Shown here piece after piece: positions 28,084-38,053 of a stretch of 64,000 nt of DNA. The notes beneath the pieces are model-generated. The model was not told the origin of the DNA and made no database searches. It worked only from the letters and a program-made list of their open reading frames with translations. A program made the translations under genes and the position numbers. The stretch lies in assembly GCF_900177275.1 (NCBI RefSeq), contig NZ_FXAG01000011.1, positions 1 to 64,000 on the forward strand, read 5' to 3'. Position 1 is the stretch's first letter. Every line of letters begins with the position of its first letter. The stretch is from Pseudogulbenkiania subflava DSM 22618. Its GTDB lineage: Bacteria; Pseudomonadota; Gammaproteobacteria; Burkholderiales; Chromobacteriaceae.

Positions 28084-28110
28084 AAAAAAGCGGCCAAGGC
28101 CGCCTTTTTT
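28084..28110. terminator. Bidirectional terminator between the small gene and narL
   Basis: A6-GCGGCC-AA-GGCCGC-C-T6: a GC stem flanked by A and T runs, so functional in both directions. It closes the convergent small plus-strand gene and the moaA-narXL operon (narL stop at 28129). Confidence 0.9.
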
Positions 28111-28128
28111 GTTTCATGCTTTCTCAAC

Positions 28129-28797
28129 CTACTCGCTGCGCCGCGCCACGCCGTGCTCCACCGCGTACACCGCCGCCTGCACCCGGCTCGATAGCCCCAG
28201 CTTTTTCAGGATGTTCTGCACGTGGATTTTCACCGTGCTCTCGGCCAGGTCGAGCGTGCGCGCAATTTCCTTGTTGCTCTGGCCTTGCGCCAGGAAACCG
28301 AGAATCTCCCGTTCGCGTGGCGTCAGCTTCTCCAGCTCCTGCTGCTGTTGCGACGGCGCCGGCGCACCGGCACGGAAATGCGCCATCAGCTTGGCGGTCA
28401 TGGCCTCGCTCATCACCGACTCGCCGGCGGCGGCCTTGATGATGGACTGCTTGAGAAAGTCGGCATCGATGTTCTTCAGCAGATAACCACGTGCGCCGGC
28501 CTTCAGCGCGGCGGTCAGGTCGTCGGCGTCTTCCGACACCGTCAGCATCACCACCGCCAGCGTCGGGTTGTCCTGCAACAGCAAGCCCAGCGCTTCCACA
28601 CCCGAGATACCCGGCATGTGCAGATCGAGCAGCACCACGTCCGGCATCAGCTGCTTGGCCAGCTTCACCCCTTCCGCCCCATCGGCGGCCTCGCCCACGA
28701 CGGCCAGTTCGGGCTGGCGCGACAGCAGCATGCGGATGCCGCTGCGAAACAGGGTGTGGTCGTCGACCAACAGGATGCGGATCGGGGTATCAGGCAT
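28129..28797 (-). CDS. narL: Nitrate/nitrite response regulator NarL
   Basis: Two-component response regulator, 222 aa, starting MPDTPIRILLVDDHTLFRSG. The receiver domain has the DD pair near residues 10-11 and the phospho-acceptor Asp in VVLLDLHMPGISG (near 55). The C-terminal LuxR/NarL HTH reads LTPREREILGFLAQGQSNKE. It is encoded 31 bp downstream of narX and is expected to be phosphorylated by it. Candidate NarL heptamers occur upstream of narG. The frame is open upstream into narX but similarity starts at 28797. Confidence 0.94.
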   Translation of the reverse strand: MPDTPIRILLVDDHTLFRSGIRMLLSRQPELAVVGEAADGAEGVKLAKQLMPDVVLLDLHMPGISGVEALGLLLQDNPTLAVVMLTVSEDADDLTAALKAGARGYLLKNIDADFLKQSIIKAAAGESVMSEAMTAKLMAHFRAGAPAPSQQQQELEKLTPREREILGFLAQGQSNKEIARTLDLAESTVKIHVQNILKKLGLSSRVQAAVYAVEHGVARRSE

Positions 28798-28828
28798 AAG
28801 TCTCTCTTGGTTAAAGTCGATATTCGGC

Positions 28829-30766
28829 TCAGGCGGCCTTGCGCTGGGCCCGCGGCAGATGCAGGTGCACCGAAGTGCCCCGACCCGGCTGGCTGGAGAT
28901 GCGCAGGGCCACGCCGGCACGCGCGGCACGCTCCTTCATGATGGACAAGCCGAAATGGGTATCGGCTTTGCCCGCCACCGTCGCCATGGCGAAGCCGACG
29001 CCATTGTCCTTGATATCGAGCTCGAACGCACTCCCGTCGTCCTTGAGATGAACCACCACCTGCGTGGCCTGGGCGTGCTTGCGCACGTTCGACAGCACCT
29101 CCTGGAGAATAAACAGTATCTGCAGCTGCTGTTCCGGCATCAGCGGCACCGTCAGCCCCTCGGAGCGCAGTTCCACCTTGATGCCGGTCTGGCGGCGGAA
29201 GCGCTCGAGCACGGTGGAGATGGCCTGCATCAGGCTCTCCGAGAGCTTGGAGCGGAAATTATTGAGCAGTTCCCGCACATCGTCGTAGCTTTCCTTGATG
29301 CCGGTTTCGATCAGGCCGACGGTGTCGTCCAGCAACTCCTTGTCGCCCAGTTGCAACGCCTGGCGCAGCATCTGGGCCTGCAGGTTCAGGAAGGACAAGC
29401 CCTGGGCAATGCTGTCGTGCAGCCCCTGCGCCACCAGGTTGCGCTCTTCCAGCACCGCCAACTCGCGCTCCTTGGCGAACAGGCGCTGGTTCTCGATGGC
29501 CACGGCCAGGTTTTGTCCCAGCACCTCGAGCAGGCGGGTCTGCTGCGGCGTCATGATGACGGACTGACGGTAATGCAGGTTGAACAAGCCCAGGGAGCGC
29601 CCCTGCACCGTGATCGGGAAGGCGGAAATGACGCGATAGCCTTCCCGGCTGCAGCTCTTGGTGTCCGCCACACTCAGCGTCTCCACCCGGCTGGACGAGT
29701 TTTCGGCCACCTCACCGCACAGGCAGTCGCCCACGCGCATGCAATGCTCTTCCTTGAGCAGGGCCTCCGGCATGCCCTGATCCGCCACCACGTAGACGAT
29801 GCCCTGCTCGTGATCGGTGAGGCGAACCGCCCCGCCATCGGCGCGGTACGCCGCCATCACCTTGGCCAGGAAACCCTGGCACAGGCCTTCCAGCGATTGA
29901 GGCTGGTTCAGGAAAGCGGAAATCTCATAGAGCAGCGCCAGTTCCTTGTTCTTCTGCTGCAGCGAAGCGGTCTTGGCGCGAACCCGCTCTTCCAGCGTGG
30001 CGCGGGCTTCGGCCAGACGTTGAGCCATCAAGTTGAAGCCCTGGCTCACCTGGGCGAACTCATCGTCGGACTCGACCGGTACCGAGACGTCGAGCTGGCC
30101 TTCGGCCAGGAGCTGGATACCCTGATGCAGCTTGTCGAGCGGATTGAGCACCAGCAGCATCATCATGTAGATCAGGGCGACCGTACCCACCACGGCCAAG
30201 GCCGCCAACATCAGTTGGCAATAGCGCAGGTATTCGGTGTTGCGCGCGTTGTAGGCCTCCATGTCGGCGACGAAACGATTGATCACGTCGACGTAGTCGC
30301 TGGTCATGGACTGGAAACGCGCGATCGACTGCGGGCTGGCCTCGCCGCCCGCTGCCAGAATGGCCTGCCCCAAGGGGCGGATGCGTCCGTTCCACTGGTC
30401 GGCAACATTCTTGAAATCGAGCAGGATTTGCGCGGTGCGCGGCACCAGCAAGGGGCGGGCGCTATCCCCCCGGCGCAATACCCCCAGGGTCTGGTCATAG
30501 CGGACGATGGAGCCCTGCACCACTTCGCTCGGCAATTTGCCGTCGTGGAAGCGCTGCACGTCGAGTGACAGCCGGGTGGCGCGCATGCGCAGGCTCCCGG
30601 CGTCGTTGATGGCGGCCGCGCCTCCTTCGAGTTGCCAGGACAGCCACAGCGTCGCCCCGATGGCGCTGAGCGCCATCAGCAGCACCGCCAGGAGGGCACC
30701 AATGATCTTGGCTGACAGGCGAAATCCGAGCGGGCGGGACAAGTCGGCGGGGGGAGGGAGAGTCAT
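28829..30766 (-). CDS. narX: Nitrate/nitrite sensor histidine kinase NarX
   Basis: Membrane sensor kinase of 645 aa. Two membrane segments (about 18-42 and 184-206) flank a periplasmic sensor with a P-box-like NDAGSLRMRATRLS. HAMP (207-260) and a GAF-like central module with clustered cysteines (CMRVGDCLCGEV, SCSREGYRV) follow. The HisKA_3 phospho-acceptor is His near 450 (VAQGLHDSIAQG), and the ATPase domain has NVRKHAQAT and DNGVGF. Its ATG overlaps the carbonic anhydrase stop (ATGA), giving translational coupling. It controls nitrate-dependent expression with NarL. Confidence 0.94.
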   Translation of the reverse strand: MTLPPPADLSRPLGFRLSAKIIGALLAVLLMALSAIGATLWLSWQLEGGAAAINDAGSLRMRATRLSLDVQRFHDGKLPSEVVQGSIVRYDQTLGVLRRGDSARPLLVPRTAQILLDFKNVADQWNGRIRPLGQAILAAGGEASPQSIARFQSMTSDYVDVINRFVADMEAYNARNTEYLRYCQLMLAALAVVGTVALIYMMMLLVLNPLDKLHQGIQLLAEGQLDVSVPVESDDEFAQVSQGFNLMAQRLAEARATLEERVRAKTASLQQKNKELALLYEISAFLNQPQSLEGLCQGFLAKVMAAYRADGGAVRLTDHEQGIVYVVADQGMPEALLKEEHCMRVGDCLCGEVAENSSSRVETLSVADTKSCSREGYRVISAFPITVQGRSLGLFNLHYRQSVIMTPQQTRLLEVLGQNLAVAIENQRLFAKERELAVLEERNLVAQGLHDSIAQGLSFLNLQAQMLRQALQLGDKELLDDTVGLIETGIKESYDDVRELLNNFRSKLSESLMQAISTVLERFRRQTGIKVELRSEGLTVPLMPEQQLQILFILQEVLSNVRKHAQATQVVVHLKDDGSAFELDIKDNGVGFAMATVAGKADTHFGLSIMKERAARAGVALRISSQPGRGTSVHLHLPRAQRKAA

Positions 30767-31410
30767 GGGTCAGGCTTCTGAATCGGGCACACCAGTGGTA
30801 CGAAGCGGTCCTGCTGCGGATCGAACCCCCACAGCGCACCCTCATGGATGTCGAAATACCACCCGTCGAGCAGAAGCGAGCCCTGTTCGACGCGCTCGCG
30901 CAGCCAAGGGTAGGACAGCAGATTGTTGATGGAAACCAGAATCGCCGCCTTTTCGCATTGGCGCAGACGCTCTTCCTCGCTCACGTCGGCGTAGCTCGAC
31001 TCGACGAAACGCCGTGCCGGCTCGGCGATATCCAGCCAGCGCTTCAGCGCGCTGGCCTCGTCGGCAGAACGCTGCATCAGCGCCCGGATGCCGCCACAGC
31101 TGGCGTGTCCGAACACAATGATGCGCTCCACCTTGAGCGACAATACCGCAAATTCGAGTGCCGCCGCCACACTGGCGTGCGTCAGCGTCTCGTCGCAGGG
31201 CGGCACCAGGTTGGCGACGTTGCGTACGATGAACAGCTCGCCCGGTTCGGAACCGGTCAGGGTGGCGGGGTGCACGCGCGAATCGCAGCAGCCGATCACC
31301 AGCGTGCTGGGGCGCTGGCCGTGGCGCAATTCGTCAAAGAGGTCCAATTCGCCAAAGTAGCGGGACTGGAAACGGCGGAATCCTTGCAGCAGGGGTTCAA
31401 CCGAACGCAC
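30763..31410 (-). CDS. can: Beta-class carbonic anhydrase
   Basis: Reversible hydration of CO2 to bicarbonate. It is 215 aa. Zinc-site motifs are complete: CCDSRVHP (Cys and Asp near residue 42-44) and FGHASCGG (His and Cys near 98-101). The start codon is GTG, one base after the moaA stop, and the stop overlaps the narX ATG by 4 bp. It therefore sits inside a molybdopterin/nitrate-sensing operon. A role in CO2/pH handling during anaerobic respiration is possible; bicarbonate supply to pyruvate carboxylase is another. Confidence 0.94.
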   Translation of the reverse strand: MRSVEPLLQGFRRFQSRYFGELDLFDELRHGQRPSTLVIGCCDSRVHPATLTGSEPGELFIVRNVANLVPPCDETLTHASVAAALEFAVLSLKVERIIVFGHASCGGIRALMQRSADEASALKRWLDIAEPARRFVESSYADVSEEERLRQCEKAAILVSINNLLSYPWLRERVEQGSLLLDGWYFDIHEGALWGFDPQQDRFVPLVCPIQKPDP

Positions 31411-31411
31411 G

Positions 31412-32386
31412 TCACCCCCCGGTCATCGACATGAAGCGCAGGATCTTGGTCGGCTTTTCGCGGAACTCGTGCTTTTCCGGCTTGAGCTCGATGGCGGCAC
31501 GGATGGCATCTTCCAGCCCGGCATCGCTGATGCCGGCGCGCAACAGGGGGCGCAGCTCGAAACGCTCTTCCTGCCCCAGGCACATGTAGAGCGTGCCATC
31601 CACCGACAGGCGCAGGCGGTTGCAGGTGGCACAGAAGTGCTGCGAAATCGGCGTGATGACGCCGAGCGAGAACGCGTTGTCGCGGGTCTTCCAGTAACGG
31701 GCCGGGCCGCCGCCCAGCGTTTCGGCCTGCGGCACCAGGTCGAAGGTGCGGCGCAGGTTGTCCAGCACCGGCTGCAAATCGAGGTAGTGCGCCGACTGCC
31801 CGGTTTCCCCCATCGGCATGGCTTCGATCAGGCGCAGCACGAACCCCTGCTCGATACAGAACGCCGCCATGCTTTCGATTTCGGATTCGTTGACGTCCTT
31901 CATCGCCACCATGTTGATCTTGATCGGGGCAAAGCCGACGGCCTTGGCGGCCTTCAGGCCTTCCATGATCTGCGGCAGACTGTCGCGACCGGTGATCTCA
32001 TGCATGCATTCGCGCTTGAGCGAGTCGAGGCTGATGTTGAGGCGGTTCACGCCGCCCTGGAACAGCGCTTCGGCATGACGCGAAAGCTGCGTGGCATTGG
32101 TGGTGAGCGAGAGGTCGTCGAGACCGTCGAGCGCGGACAGCCGCGCCGCCAGTTGCGGCAGATTGCGGCGCAGCAGCGGCTCGCCGCCGGTCAGGCGGAC
32201 GCGCCGCGTCCCCAGGCGCACGAAGGCAGCGACTACGCGCTCGATCTCGTCGAACGTGAGCCAGTTTTCCGGCTCCTCGAAATCCTTGAAGCCCTTGGGA
32301 ATACAGTAGGTGCAGCGCAAATCACAGCGGTCGGTCACCGAGAGCCGCAGGTACTCGATGGTACGGCCGAAACGGTCGGTCAGCAT
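31412..32386 (-). CDS. moaA: GTP 3',8-cyclase MoaA (molybdenum cofactor synthesis)
   Basis: Radical-SAM enzyme for the first step of molybdopterin synthesis, needed by the nitrate reductase encoded nearby. It is 324 aa from MLTDRFGRTIEYLRLSVTDR. The N-terminal 4Fe-4S/SAM motif is CDLRCTYC and the C-terminal cluster ligands include FCATCNRLRLSVDGTLYMCLG. The usual C-terminal double glycine is present (MTGG). It is the first gene of moaA-can-narX-narL. The upstream 168 bp contain an 8-bp inverted repeat (GGCCGTGC...GCACGGCC, about 32502-32541) between it and the chemoreceptor stop. Confidence 0.96.
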   Translation of the reverse strand: MLTDRFGRTIEYLRLSVTDRCDLRCTYCIPKGFKDFEEPENWLTFDEIERVVAAFVRLGTRRVRLTGGEPLLRRNLPQLAARLSALDGLDDLSLTTNATQLSRHAEALFQGGVNRLNISLDSLKRECMHEITGRDSLPQIMEGLKAAKAVGFAPIKINMVAMKDVNESEIESMAAFCIEQGFVLRLIEAMPMGETGQSAHYLDLQPVLDNLRRTFDLVPQAETLGGGPARYWKTRDNAFSLGVITPISQHFCATCNRLRLSVDGTLYMCLGQEERFELRPLLRAGISDAGLEDAIRAAIELKPEKHEFREKPTKILRFMSMTGG

Positions 32387-32554
32387 GTCAACTCCAGGCG
32401 GGGCATGTTCCCCGAACTTAAGCTCTTCATTGTTCAGTATATAGAAGGCAAAAGACGCGCACATTCCCACAAACGACCACCCCGGGCTATGCCGAAGTAA
32501 CTAGGCCGTGCCATCCCCCCAGGCAAGGAGACGCGCACGGCCGGGAGACGGCGG

Positions 32555-34531
32555 CTAGCCGGCGTGCTTGAAGCGGTCGACCATGGTAACCAGGTCGCCG
32601 GCGGTCTGGTTGAGCTGGGTGGCCAGCTCCGCCGCCTGGTGCACGATAGTCGAGTTGTCTTCGGCCAACGCGGCGATGCGCGCGATGTTCTGCGCCACTT
32701 CGGCGCTGGCGGCGGTCTGCTGCTGCATGGCGGCGGCGGTTTCCTCGCACTTGAGCGCCGAATCGCTGGCCTGGCGGTGGATGCCGTCGAGATCGGCCAC
32801 GGTGAGGCCGACCCGCTCCAGCCCGACGTTCATCTGGCTGCGGGCGGAGTCCATCAGCCCGGCGGCGGCAAAGGTTTCCTGGCGGATACCGTCGACCAGG
32901 GTGGTGATTTCCAACGTCTGCTGGCTGGTGCGTTCGGCCAGTTTGCGTACTTCGTCGGCCACCACGGCAAAACCACGGCCGGTCTCGCCGGCACGGGCCG
33001 CCTCGATGGCGGCGTTGAGCGCCAGGAGATTGGTCTGGTCGGCGATGTCGCGAATCGCCGTGATGATGGCACTGATGTGCTGCGACTTCTCGCGCAGCTG
33101 CCCGATCGACTCGCCGGCCCGACCCAGCGCCGACGAGGTGTCGCGCATCACCCCGGTGGTTTCCCCCATGCGGGCGCGGCCGGCGTCCAGACTGTCTTGC
33201 ATGACGAACACGGTCTGCTGCGACTCGCGGGTGTTGTCCTTGACCATGGCGATGCCGCTGGCCATTTCCTCGACCGCCGCGGCGATCTCGGTGGAGGACG
33301 CGGTCTGGGTCTCGGCGGCACGCGCAGCCCGCACGGAGACCGCCTGCAACGCATCGGAGGCGCCGACCAGCTGGTGGGCATTGTGCTTGACCTGCGTCAG
33401 CGTCGCCGCGAAGGCGTCGACCAGATGATCGAACGCCTGGCCCATGCGTGCCATTTCGTCGCTGCCGGGAACCTTGGCGCGCGCCGACAGATCCAGATCC
33501 TGGCTCATCCCGGTCATGACGCGCTCCAGACGCCGCACCGGGTTGCAGATACCGCGGTAGATCGACAACGCCAACGTCGCCAGTAGCAGCAGCGCCAGCA
33601 CGGTTCCGCCAATGGTGAGCACCAGGTCGCTACGGGCACTGGCGCGGGCGGCGGCGAGGCGGGTCGCCATGTCGGCGAGCAGGCCGTCCTGCAGGGTTTT
33701 GAGACCGGTAATGCGGCGCGTGGAATCGGCGAACCAGCGTTCCGGCGCCACGCCGGCCGGCCCGCCGAGCGGCTGGCTGCGCAGCGTCTGGCGCAGCGCC
33801 AGCACGGCCTGCCCGTCGGCGCTGTGCGCCTGCGCGTCGGCCTGCTGCAGGAAGCGCTCCGACCCCAGTTGGCGCGCCTGCGCGGCACACGCTTCCTGCT
33901 TGGCGGCGAGGGCATCAAACTGGCTCATGCTGGCCTGATCGAAGATCCCCCGGACCAGCACACCGTTGACGAAGCCACGCTCGCGTCCGGCAAACTCCTT
34001 CTCGCACAGGACGTTGAGCAGCACCGTCGTCTCGCGCAACGCTTCCGGCTCCTGACCAGACTTGGCCAGTTGCGCGATCAGCCCGGTCAGCGCCTCGATG
34101 CGCTCGGAAAACGCCACAAACAGGGCCGGTGCGGCCACGCTGCGCGCGTCGACTGCCGGGCGCTGTTGCAGCAGCGCCTCGATGCTGGCCACCTGCGCAC
34201 TGCCCTGCCCCGCTGCGTCGAGCTCGGCGAGGCCGGCCTTGAAGGCGGCGAACGCCGTGCCAGTCTGGCCGCGTGCCTCGTTCAGCGCTGGCGGTACACT
34301 TCCCTGGGCGTGCAGGTAGCCGTTGCTCAAGCCGCGCTCCACCTGCAGGGCATGGATCAGCCTGCTGGCCAGCCCCGCCATCTGCACCTGCTGTTGCGAC
34401 AGCTCCAGCTGCCGCACTCCGTGCCAGCGTTCTAGGGAGATCACTGACGCCAGGCCGATCGTCACGAGGGCGAAGGGCACCAGCAGCAGCAACAGCTTGG
34501 CGGCAAGAGAAAGGCGGGACAGCATCGACAT
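32555..34531 (-). CDS. Methyl-accepting chemotaxis protein with NIT (nitrate/nitrite-sensing) domain
   Basis: Chemoreceptor of 658 aa. The first membrane segment is residues 10-32. A large periplasmic domain (about 40-295) carries NIT-domain motifs ([18 protein letters not shown] and [19 protein letters not shown]), a fold that binds nitrate or nitrite in NasR and McpN-type receptors. Second membrane segment, HAMP (about 320-375) and MCP signalling domain follow, with tip [20 protein letters not shown] near 500-515. The first ATG is only three bases from GGAG; an ATG two codons later (34525) has better spacing and may be the true start. Its position beside nar genes supports nitrate taxis. 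Confidence 0.92.
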   Translation of the reverse strand: MSMLSRLSLAAKLLLLLVPFALVTIGLASVISLERWHGVRQLELSQQQVQMAGLASRLIHALQVERGLSNGYLHAQGSVPPALNEARGQTGTAFAAFKAGLAELDAAGQGSAQVASIEALLQQRPAVDARSVAAPALFVAFSERIEALTGLIAQLAKSGQEPEALRETTVLLNVLCEKEFAGRERGFVNGVLVRGIFDQASMSQFDALAAKQEACAAQARQLGSERFLQQADAQAHSADGQAVLALRQTLRSQPLGGPAGVAPERWFADSTRRITGLKTLQDGLLADMATRLAAARASARSDLVLTIGGTVLALLLLATLALSIYRGICNPVRRLERVMTGMSQDLDLSARAKVPGSDEMARMGQAFDHLVDAFAATLTQVKHNAHQLVGASDALQAVSVRAARAAETQTASSTEIAAAVEEMASGIAMVKDNTRESQQTVFVMQDSLDAGRARMGETTGVMRDTSSALGRAGESIGQLREKSQHISAIITAIRDIADQTNLLALNAAIEAARAGETGRGFAVVADEVRKLAERTSQQTLEITTLVDGIRQETFAAAGLMDSARSQMNVGLERVGLTVADLDGIHRQASDSALKCEETAAAMQQQTAASAEVAQNIARIAALAEDNSTIVHQAAELATQLNQTAGDLVTMVDRFKHAG

Positions 34532-35023
34532 CGACTCCAGTTAAATACTCGTGAGCAAGCAATAAGCACACCATGCGCAATACGCCTGCAACATGGTCAT
34601 GGAATGCTCAGCTGCCACACTCGTGATCGTGGGCACGTGGGGGGGGAAAACGACAGGAAACGGCGGCCCCGGAACGTGTCGGCGAGGCGGTGCACAGCAG
34701 CGGCCGAGGGCGGTAGCACCCATGCGCATGGTAACGATTACGACGACATGACACACTCGTCCGAAAGAACTAATTGCGCCGTGCCATGGTCTTTCATGAT
34801 TTGCATGGAGTTCTGACAACCCGCGGGCAAACGGACGGACACCCGCCCCTCGCCAGGGCAATGCCCTGGGCGCGACCGCCCTGTTCTGGTGCGTGGACGC
34901 GCCCGAGCCGGGACCTGTCCCCGATTGCCGACGGCTTTCCCCGGGCTTCCGCCCCTCTTCCAAGCAGGCCAACTTAGGCCATCCTATCCACTCGCCGGCG
35001 CTTGCCGGCCGGAGAACTTGCCT
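34532..35023. other. 492-bp intergenic region, little recognisable content
   Basis: Separates two divergent genes, so it must hold both promoters. Seen: a G run at about 34638-34645, and a 17-bp palindrome CCAGGGCA-A-TGCCCTGG at 34853-34869 about 155 bp upstream of the SpecificRecomb gene. No FNR-type box, sigma-28 box or small gene could be supported. Confidence 0.4.
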
Positions 35024-37048
35024 ATGGATACCTTGCTGCGTGCGCTGGCCGATGGCCAGGCGCACTCCCCGACTTCGTTGCTGGCCGGTCTGATCGACCT
35101 GGTCCGACCCGCCCACCCTTCCGACAGCGCCCAGGCAATCAAGAACGTGCGGGCGCTGAGCTACCTACTGGAGCAGCAGCCGGATTACCGCGCCAACCTG
35201 CGCCGCTGCCTGCTGCAACAGCTGAGCAGCACGCGCCAGATCCAGCTCTATACCGACGTCGGCGTCCTGTCGAACGCAGGTTTCTTTTCGTCGATGAAGA
35301 CGCGCATCGGCGAGAGGCTGCTGCCGCCGCCGCAGAACCCGGACTACCTGAAAGACGTGTTCAGCAGCCTGTTCCGTGACAAGCGCGATTACCAGTGGGT
35401 GCAGCAATTGCCGCAGGAAGTGTGCGGCGACGTGTGGCGCGCGCTGCACTGGGAGGAAGAAACCGACACCGAGGCGCGCGCTCATACCCGCTGGCAGCTG
35501 CTGGAAGCCGTGCAGGTGCTGTCCTCGCGCATCGTGGCGATCGGCCTGGAACCGGAGCTGGTGCGCGTGCACCCGGACATCGAGCGCTTCGAATCGCCCT
35601 TCCTGCACTTGAACGCCGAGGTGTTCCGCTTCGTCGAAAGCCAACACCACGCCGCGACCGACGACAGCGAGACCGGCGAGGACGAGAAACACATTCTGGT
35701 GCTGCTGGAGCAGTGCGAGGGCATCGTGCTGCGCATCCGCAAGAACGCCGCGCGCTACGGCATTTCGGTCAGCCTGACCTACCACCTGCAGCGACTGCAA
35801 CAGCACATTCACCGCCTGCGCCAGGTATTGACACTGCTGACCCCGGGCTACGACCCGGCGGCCGACCCGACGCTGTTCCAGTTCCTCGGCGAGCTGGTAC
35901 GCGCCGACAACCGCCACCACAAGCTGTCCGACCTGTTCACCTCGAACATCGAACTCTTGGCGCTGCAGGTGACCGAACACGCCGGCCAGCGCGGCGAGCA
36001 CTACATCGCCGAGAGCCGCAGCGAGTGGCTGGGCATGGCCAAGGCGGCGATGGGCGCCGGGTTGGTGGTGGGCTTCATGGCGCTGATCAAGCTGACGCTG
36101 GCGCAGGCGCACCTGCCCCTGTTGCTGGAAGGGATGGCCTTCGGCCTGAACTATGCCTTCGGCTTCATGCTGATCCAGCTGCTGCATTTCACCGTCGCCA
36201 CCAAGCAGCCGGCGATGACCGCGGCCCGCCTGGCCGCTGCGATCCACACCCCGAACGGCGGCAAGGCGCAGTTGAGCGAGTTGACGGAACTGGTGGTCAG
36301 CGTGCTGCGCACCCAGTTCATCGCCATTGTCGGCAACGTGGTGATGGCGCTCCCGGTGGCGTGGGCGATCGCCGCGGGCTGGAAACATCTGTTCGGCTCC
36401 CAGGCGGTGAGTGTGGTCAAGGCGCAGCACCTGTTGCACGAGATCGACCCGCTGGCCAGCCTGTCGCTGTTTCACGCCGCAATTGCCGGGGTGTACCTGT
36501 TCCTGGCGGGCCTGATCGCCGGCTACTACGACAACCTGGCGATCTACCAGCGCATTCCGGAGCGGCTGGCCGCGCTGCCGTGGCTCAACCGCCTGATCGG
36601 CGAGCAGCGCACGCGACGCGTGGCGCAGTACGTGGAACACAACCTGGGGGCGCTGGCCGGCAACTTCTATTTCGGCCTGTTCCTGGGGCTGACCGGCACC
36701 ATCGGCCTGCTGCTGGGGCTGCCGATCGACATCCGCCACATTACCTTCGCTTCGGCCAACCTGGCCTTCGCGGCGGTCGGGCTCGACTACGCCATCAGTG
36801 GGCAGACACTGGCGTGGTCGGCGCTGGGTATCGGCCTGATCGGGCTGCTCAACCTGCTGGTGAGCTTCAACCTGGCACTGTGGGTGGCGTTGCGTTCACG
36901 CAAGCTGACGCTGCGCGACGCACTGCCGCTGCTGCCGGCGGTGGCGCGCCACTTCCTGCACCGGCCGCTGGACTTCTTCTGGCCGCCACGCCGTCCGGCG
37001 GTCGAGGACGAGACCATGGTCGAGACGCTGGAAGCGGGCCAGCGCTGA
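35024..37048 (+). CDS. SpecificRecomb-family membrane protein (gcr-type 'site-specific recombinase')
   Basis: 674 aa, starting MDTLLRALADGQAHSPTSLL, with GGAG ten bases upstream. The first half is hydrophilic and helical. The second half (about 340-640) has several hydrophobic segments (AAMGAGLVVGFMALIKLTLA, GNFYFGLFLGLTGTIGLLLG and others). The family is annotated as site-specific recombinase after a gonococcal gene, but no tyrosine or serine recombinase catalytic pattern is visible and the membrane segments argue against a DNA-cutting role. It is common in Neisseriales and other betaproteobacteria. Monocistronic, closed by a terminator at 37066. Confidence 0.85.
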   Translation: MDTLLRALADGQAHSPTSLLAGLIDLVRPAHPSDSAQAIKNVRALSYLLEQQPDYRANLRRCLLQQLSSTRQIQLYTDVGVLSNAGFFSSMKTRIGERLLPPPQNPDYLKDVFSSLFRDKRDYQWVQQLPQEVCGDVWRALHWEEETDTEARAHTRWQLLEAVQVLSSRIVAIGLEPELVRVHPDIERFESPFLHLNAEVFRFVESQHHAATDDSETGEDEKHILVLLEQCEGIVLRIRKNAARYGISVSLTYHLQRLQQHIHRLRQVLTLLTPGYDPAADPTLFQFLGELVRADNRHHKLSDLFTSNIELLALQVTEHAGQRGEHYIAESRSEWLGMAKAAMGAGLVVGFMALIKLTLAQAHLPLLLEGMAFGLNYAFGFMLIQLLHFTVATKQPAMTAARLAAAIHTPNGGKAQLSELTELVVSVLRTQFIAIVGNVVMALPVAWAIAAGWKHLFGSQAVSVVKAQHLLHEIDPLASLSLFHAAIAGVYLFLAGLIAGYYDNLAIYQRIPERLAALPWLNRLIGEQRTRRVAQYVEHNLGALAGNFYFGLFLGLTGTIGLLLGLPIDIRHITFASANLAFAAVGLDYAISGQTLAWSALGIGLIGLLNLLVSFNLALWVALRSRKLTLRDALPLLPAVARHFLHRPLDFFWPPRRPAVEDETMVETLEAGQR

Positions 37049-37065
37049 CGGGCCACCCAGCATAG

Positions 37066-37096
37066 AAAAAGCGCTGCCCGCGGGCAGCGCTTTTTT
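37066..37096. terminator. Bidirectional rho-independent terminator
   Basis: A5-GCGCTGCCCG-CGGGCAGCGC-T6. A perfect 10-bp stem, 18 bp after the SpecificRecomb stop. The A run on the left means it can also act on the minus strand, after narI (stop at 37307). Confidence 0.92.
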
Positions 37097-37306
37097 GTTA
37101 CTTCCACAACAGAGCCGGCGTATTCCAAGAAGCATTGGAAACGAGAACGCGAAGGCAAGTGAGCGGGGCCGCAGACAGTACAACTAGTACGGCAAGTGCT
37201 CGCTGAGCGAATCACCGCGGGCCAGTCCATCATTGGCCCGCGGAAGATTCGCACGCAGTTCGTGTAACGCCGCCGACAAAGTTATCGTTTCTAAGGCGAA
37301 TTGGAA

Positions 37307-37993
37307 TCAGGCGCGCGGACGCACCAGCTGCCAGGCACGACCCAGATAGCCCACGGCGGCGAAACCGCTCCACACGTGCACCAGACGGGTGAACGGGAAG
37401 ATCAGGAACAGGCTCATACCCATGAACAGGTGCATCTTGAACACGATCGAGGCACCGGCGATGTAGCTGGCCGCGTCGCCCCGCAGGGTGATGATGTGCT
37501 GCGCCCAAGTCATCAGCAGGACCATTTCGTGGCCGTCCAGATGACCGGCGGAGACGAAGATGGTGGACAGACCCAACAGCAGCGTCAGCAGGATCCACAC
37601 CATCACCAGCTTGTCGCGCCAGGTGCTGTTGGCGGCCAGGCGGTCGTTGCCGAAGCGGCGTTGCAGCAGGATCAGCACGCCGATCAGGCACAGCGTGCCC
37701 ATGATGCCGCCAGCGGTCATGGCGAACACCTGCTTGAAGGAGTGGGCGACGCCCAGCGCGTCCCACACTGCCACCGGAGTCAGCAGACCGACCATGTGGC
37801 CGAAGAACAGGCCGATGATGCCGATGTGGAACAAGATGTTGCCCAGGCGCAGGCTACCGCGATGCAGCAGCTGGCTCGACTCGCTCTTCCAGCTGTACTG
37901 CTCGCGGTCGAAGCGCACCAGACTTCCCAGCAGGAAGATCGACAGGGCGATGTACGGGTACACCCCGAACAGGAATTGATGCAAGGTATTCAT
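37307..37993 (-). CDS. narI: Respiratory nitrate reductase gamma subunit (cytochrome b)
   Basis: Membrane anchor of nitrate reductase A, 228 aa, oxidising quinol and passing electrons through two b hemes to NarH. Start MNTLHQFLFGVYPYIALSIF, with GGAGG six bases upstream. Five hydrophobic helices; heme-ligand histidines are in GNILFHIGIIGLFFGHMVG and in the later FKMHLFMGMSLF and RLVHVW segments. It is the last gene of narGHJI. The first codons follow narJ by 60 bp. Confidence 0.96.
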   Translation of the reverse strand: MNTLHQFLFGVYPYIALSIFLLGSLVRFDREQYSWKSESSQLLHRGSLRLGNILFHIGIIGLFFGHMVGLLTPVAVWDALGVAHSFKQVFAMTAGGIMGTLCLIGVLILLQRRFGNDRLAANSTWRDKLVMVWILLTLLLGLSTIFVSAGHLDGHEMVLLMTWAQHIITLRGDAASYIAGASIVFKMHLFMGMSLFLIFPFTRLVHVWSGFAAVGYLGRAWQLVRPRA

Positions 37994-38053
37994 GACTTTC
38001 CTCCATTCCGCTTCGGCCAACCTTGTCGGCCGGCCGAAAGCGGCAGGTGATAA

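Noticed and set aside
28568-30568. Long plus-strand frame opposite narX and the narL start
   Set aside because: Antisense shadow; narX has all sensor-kinase motifs on the minus strand.
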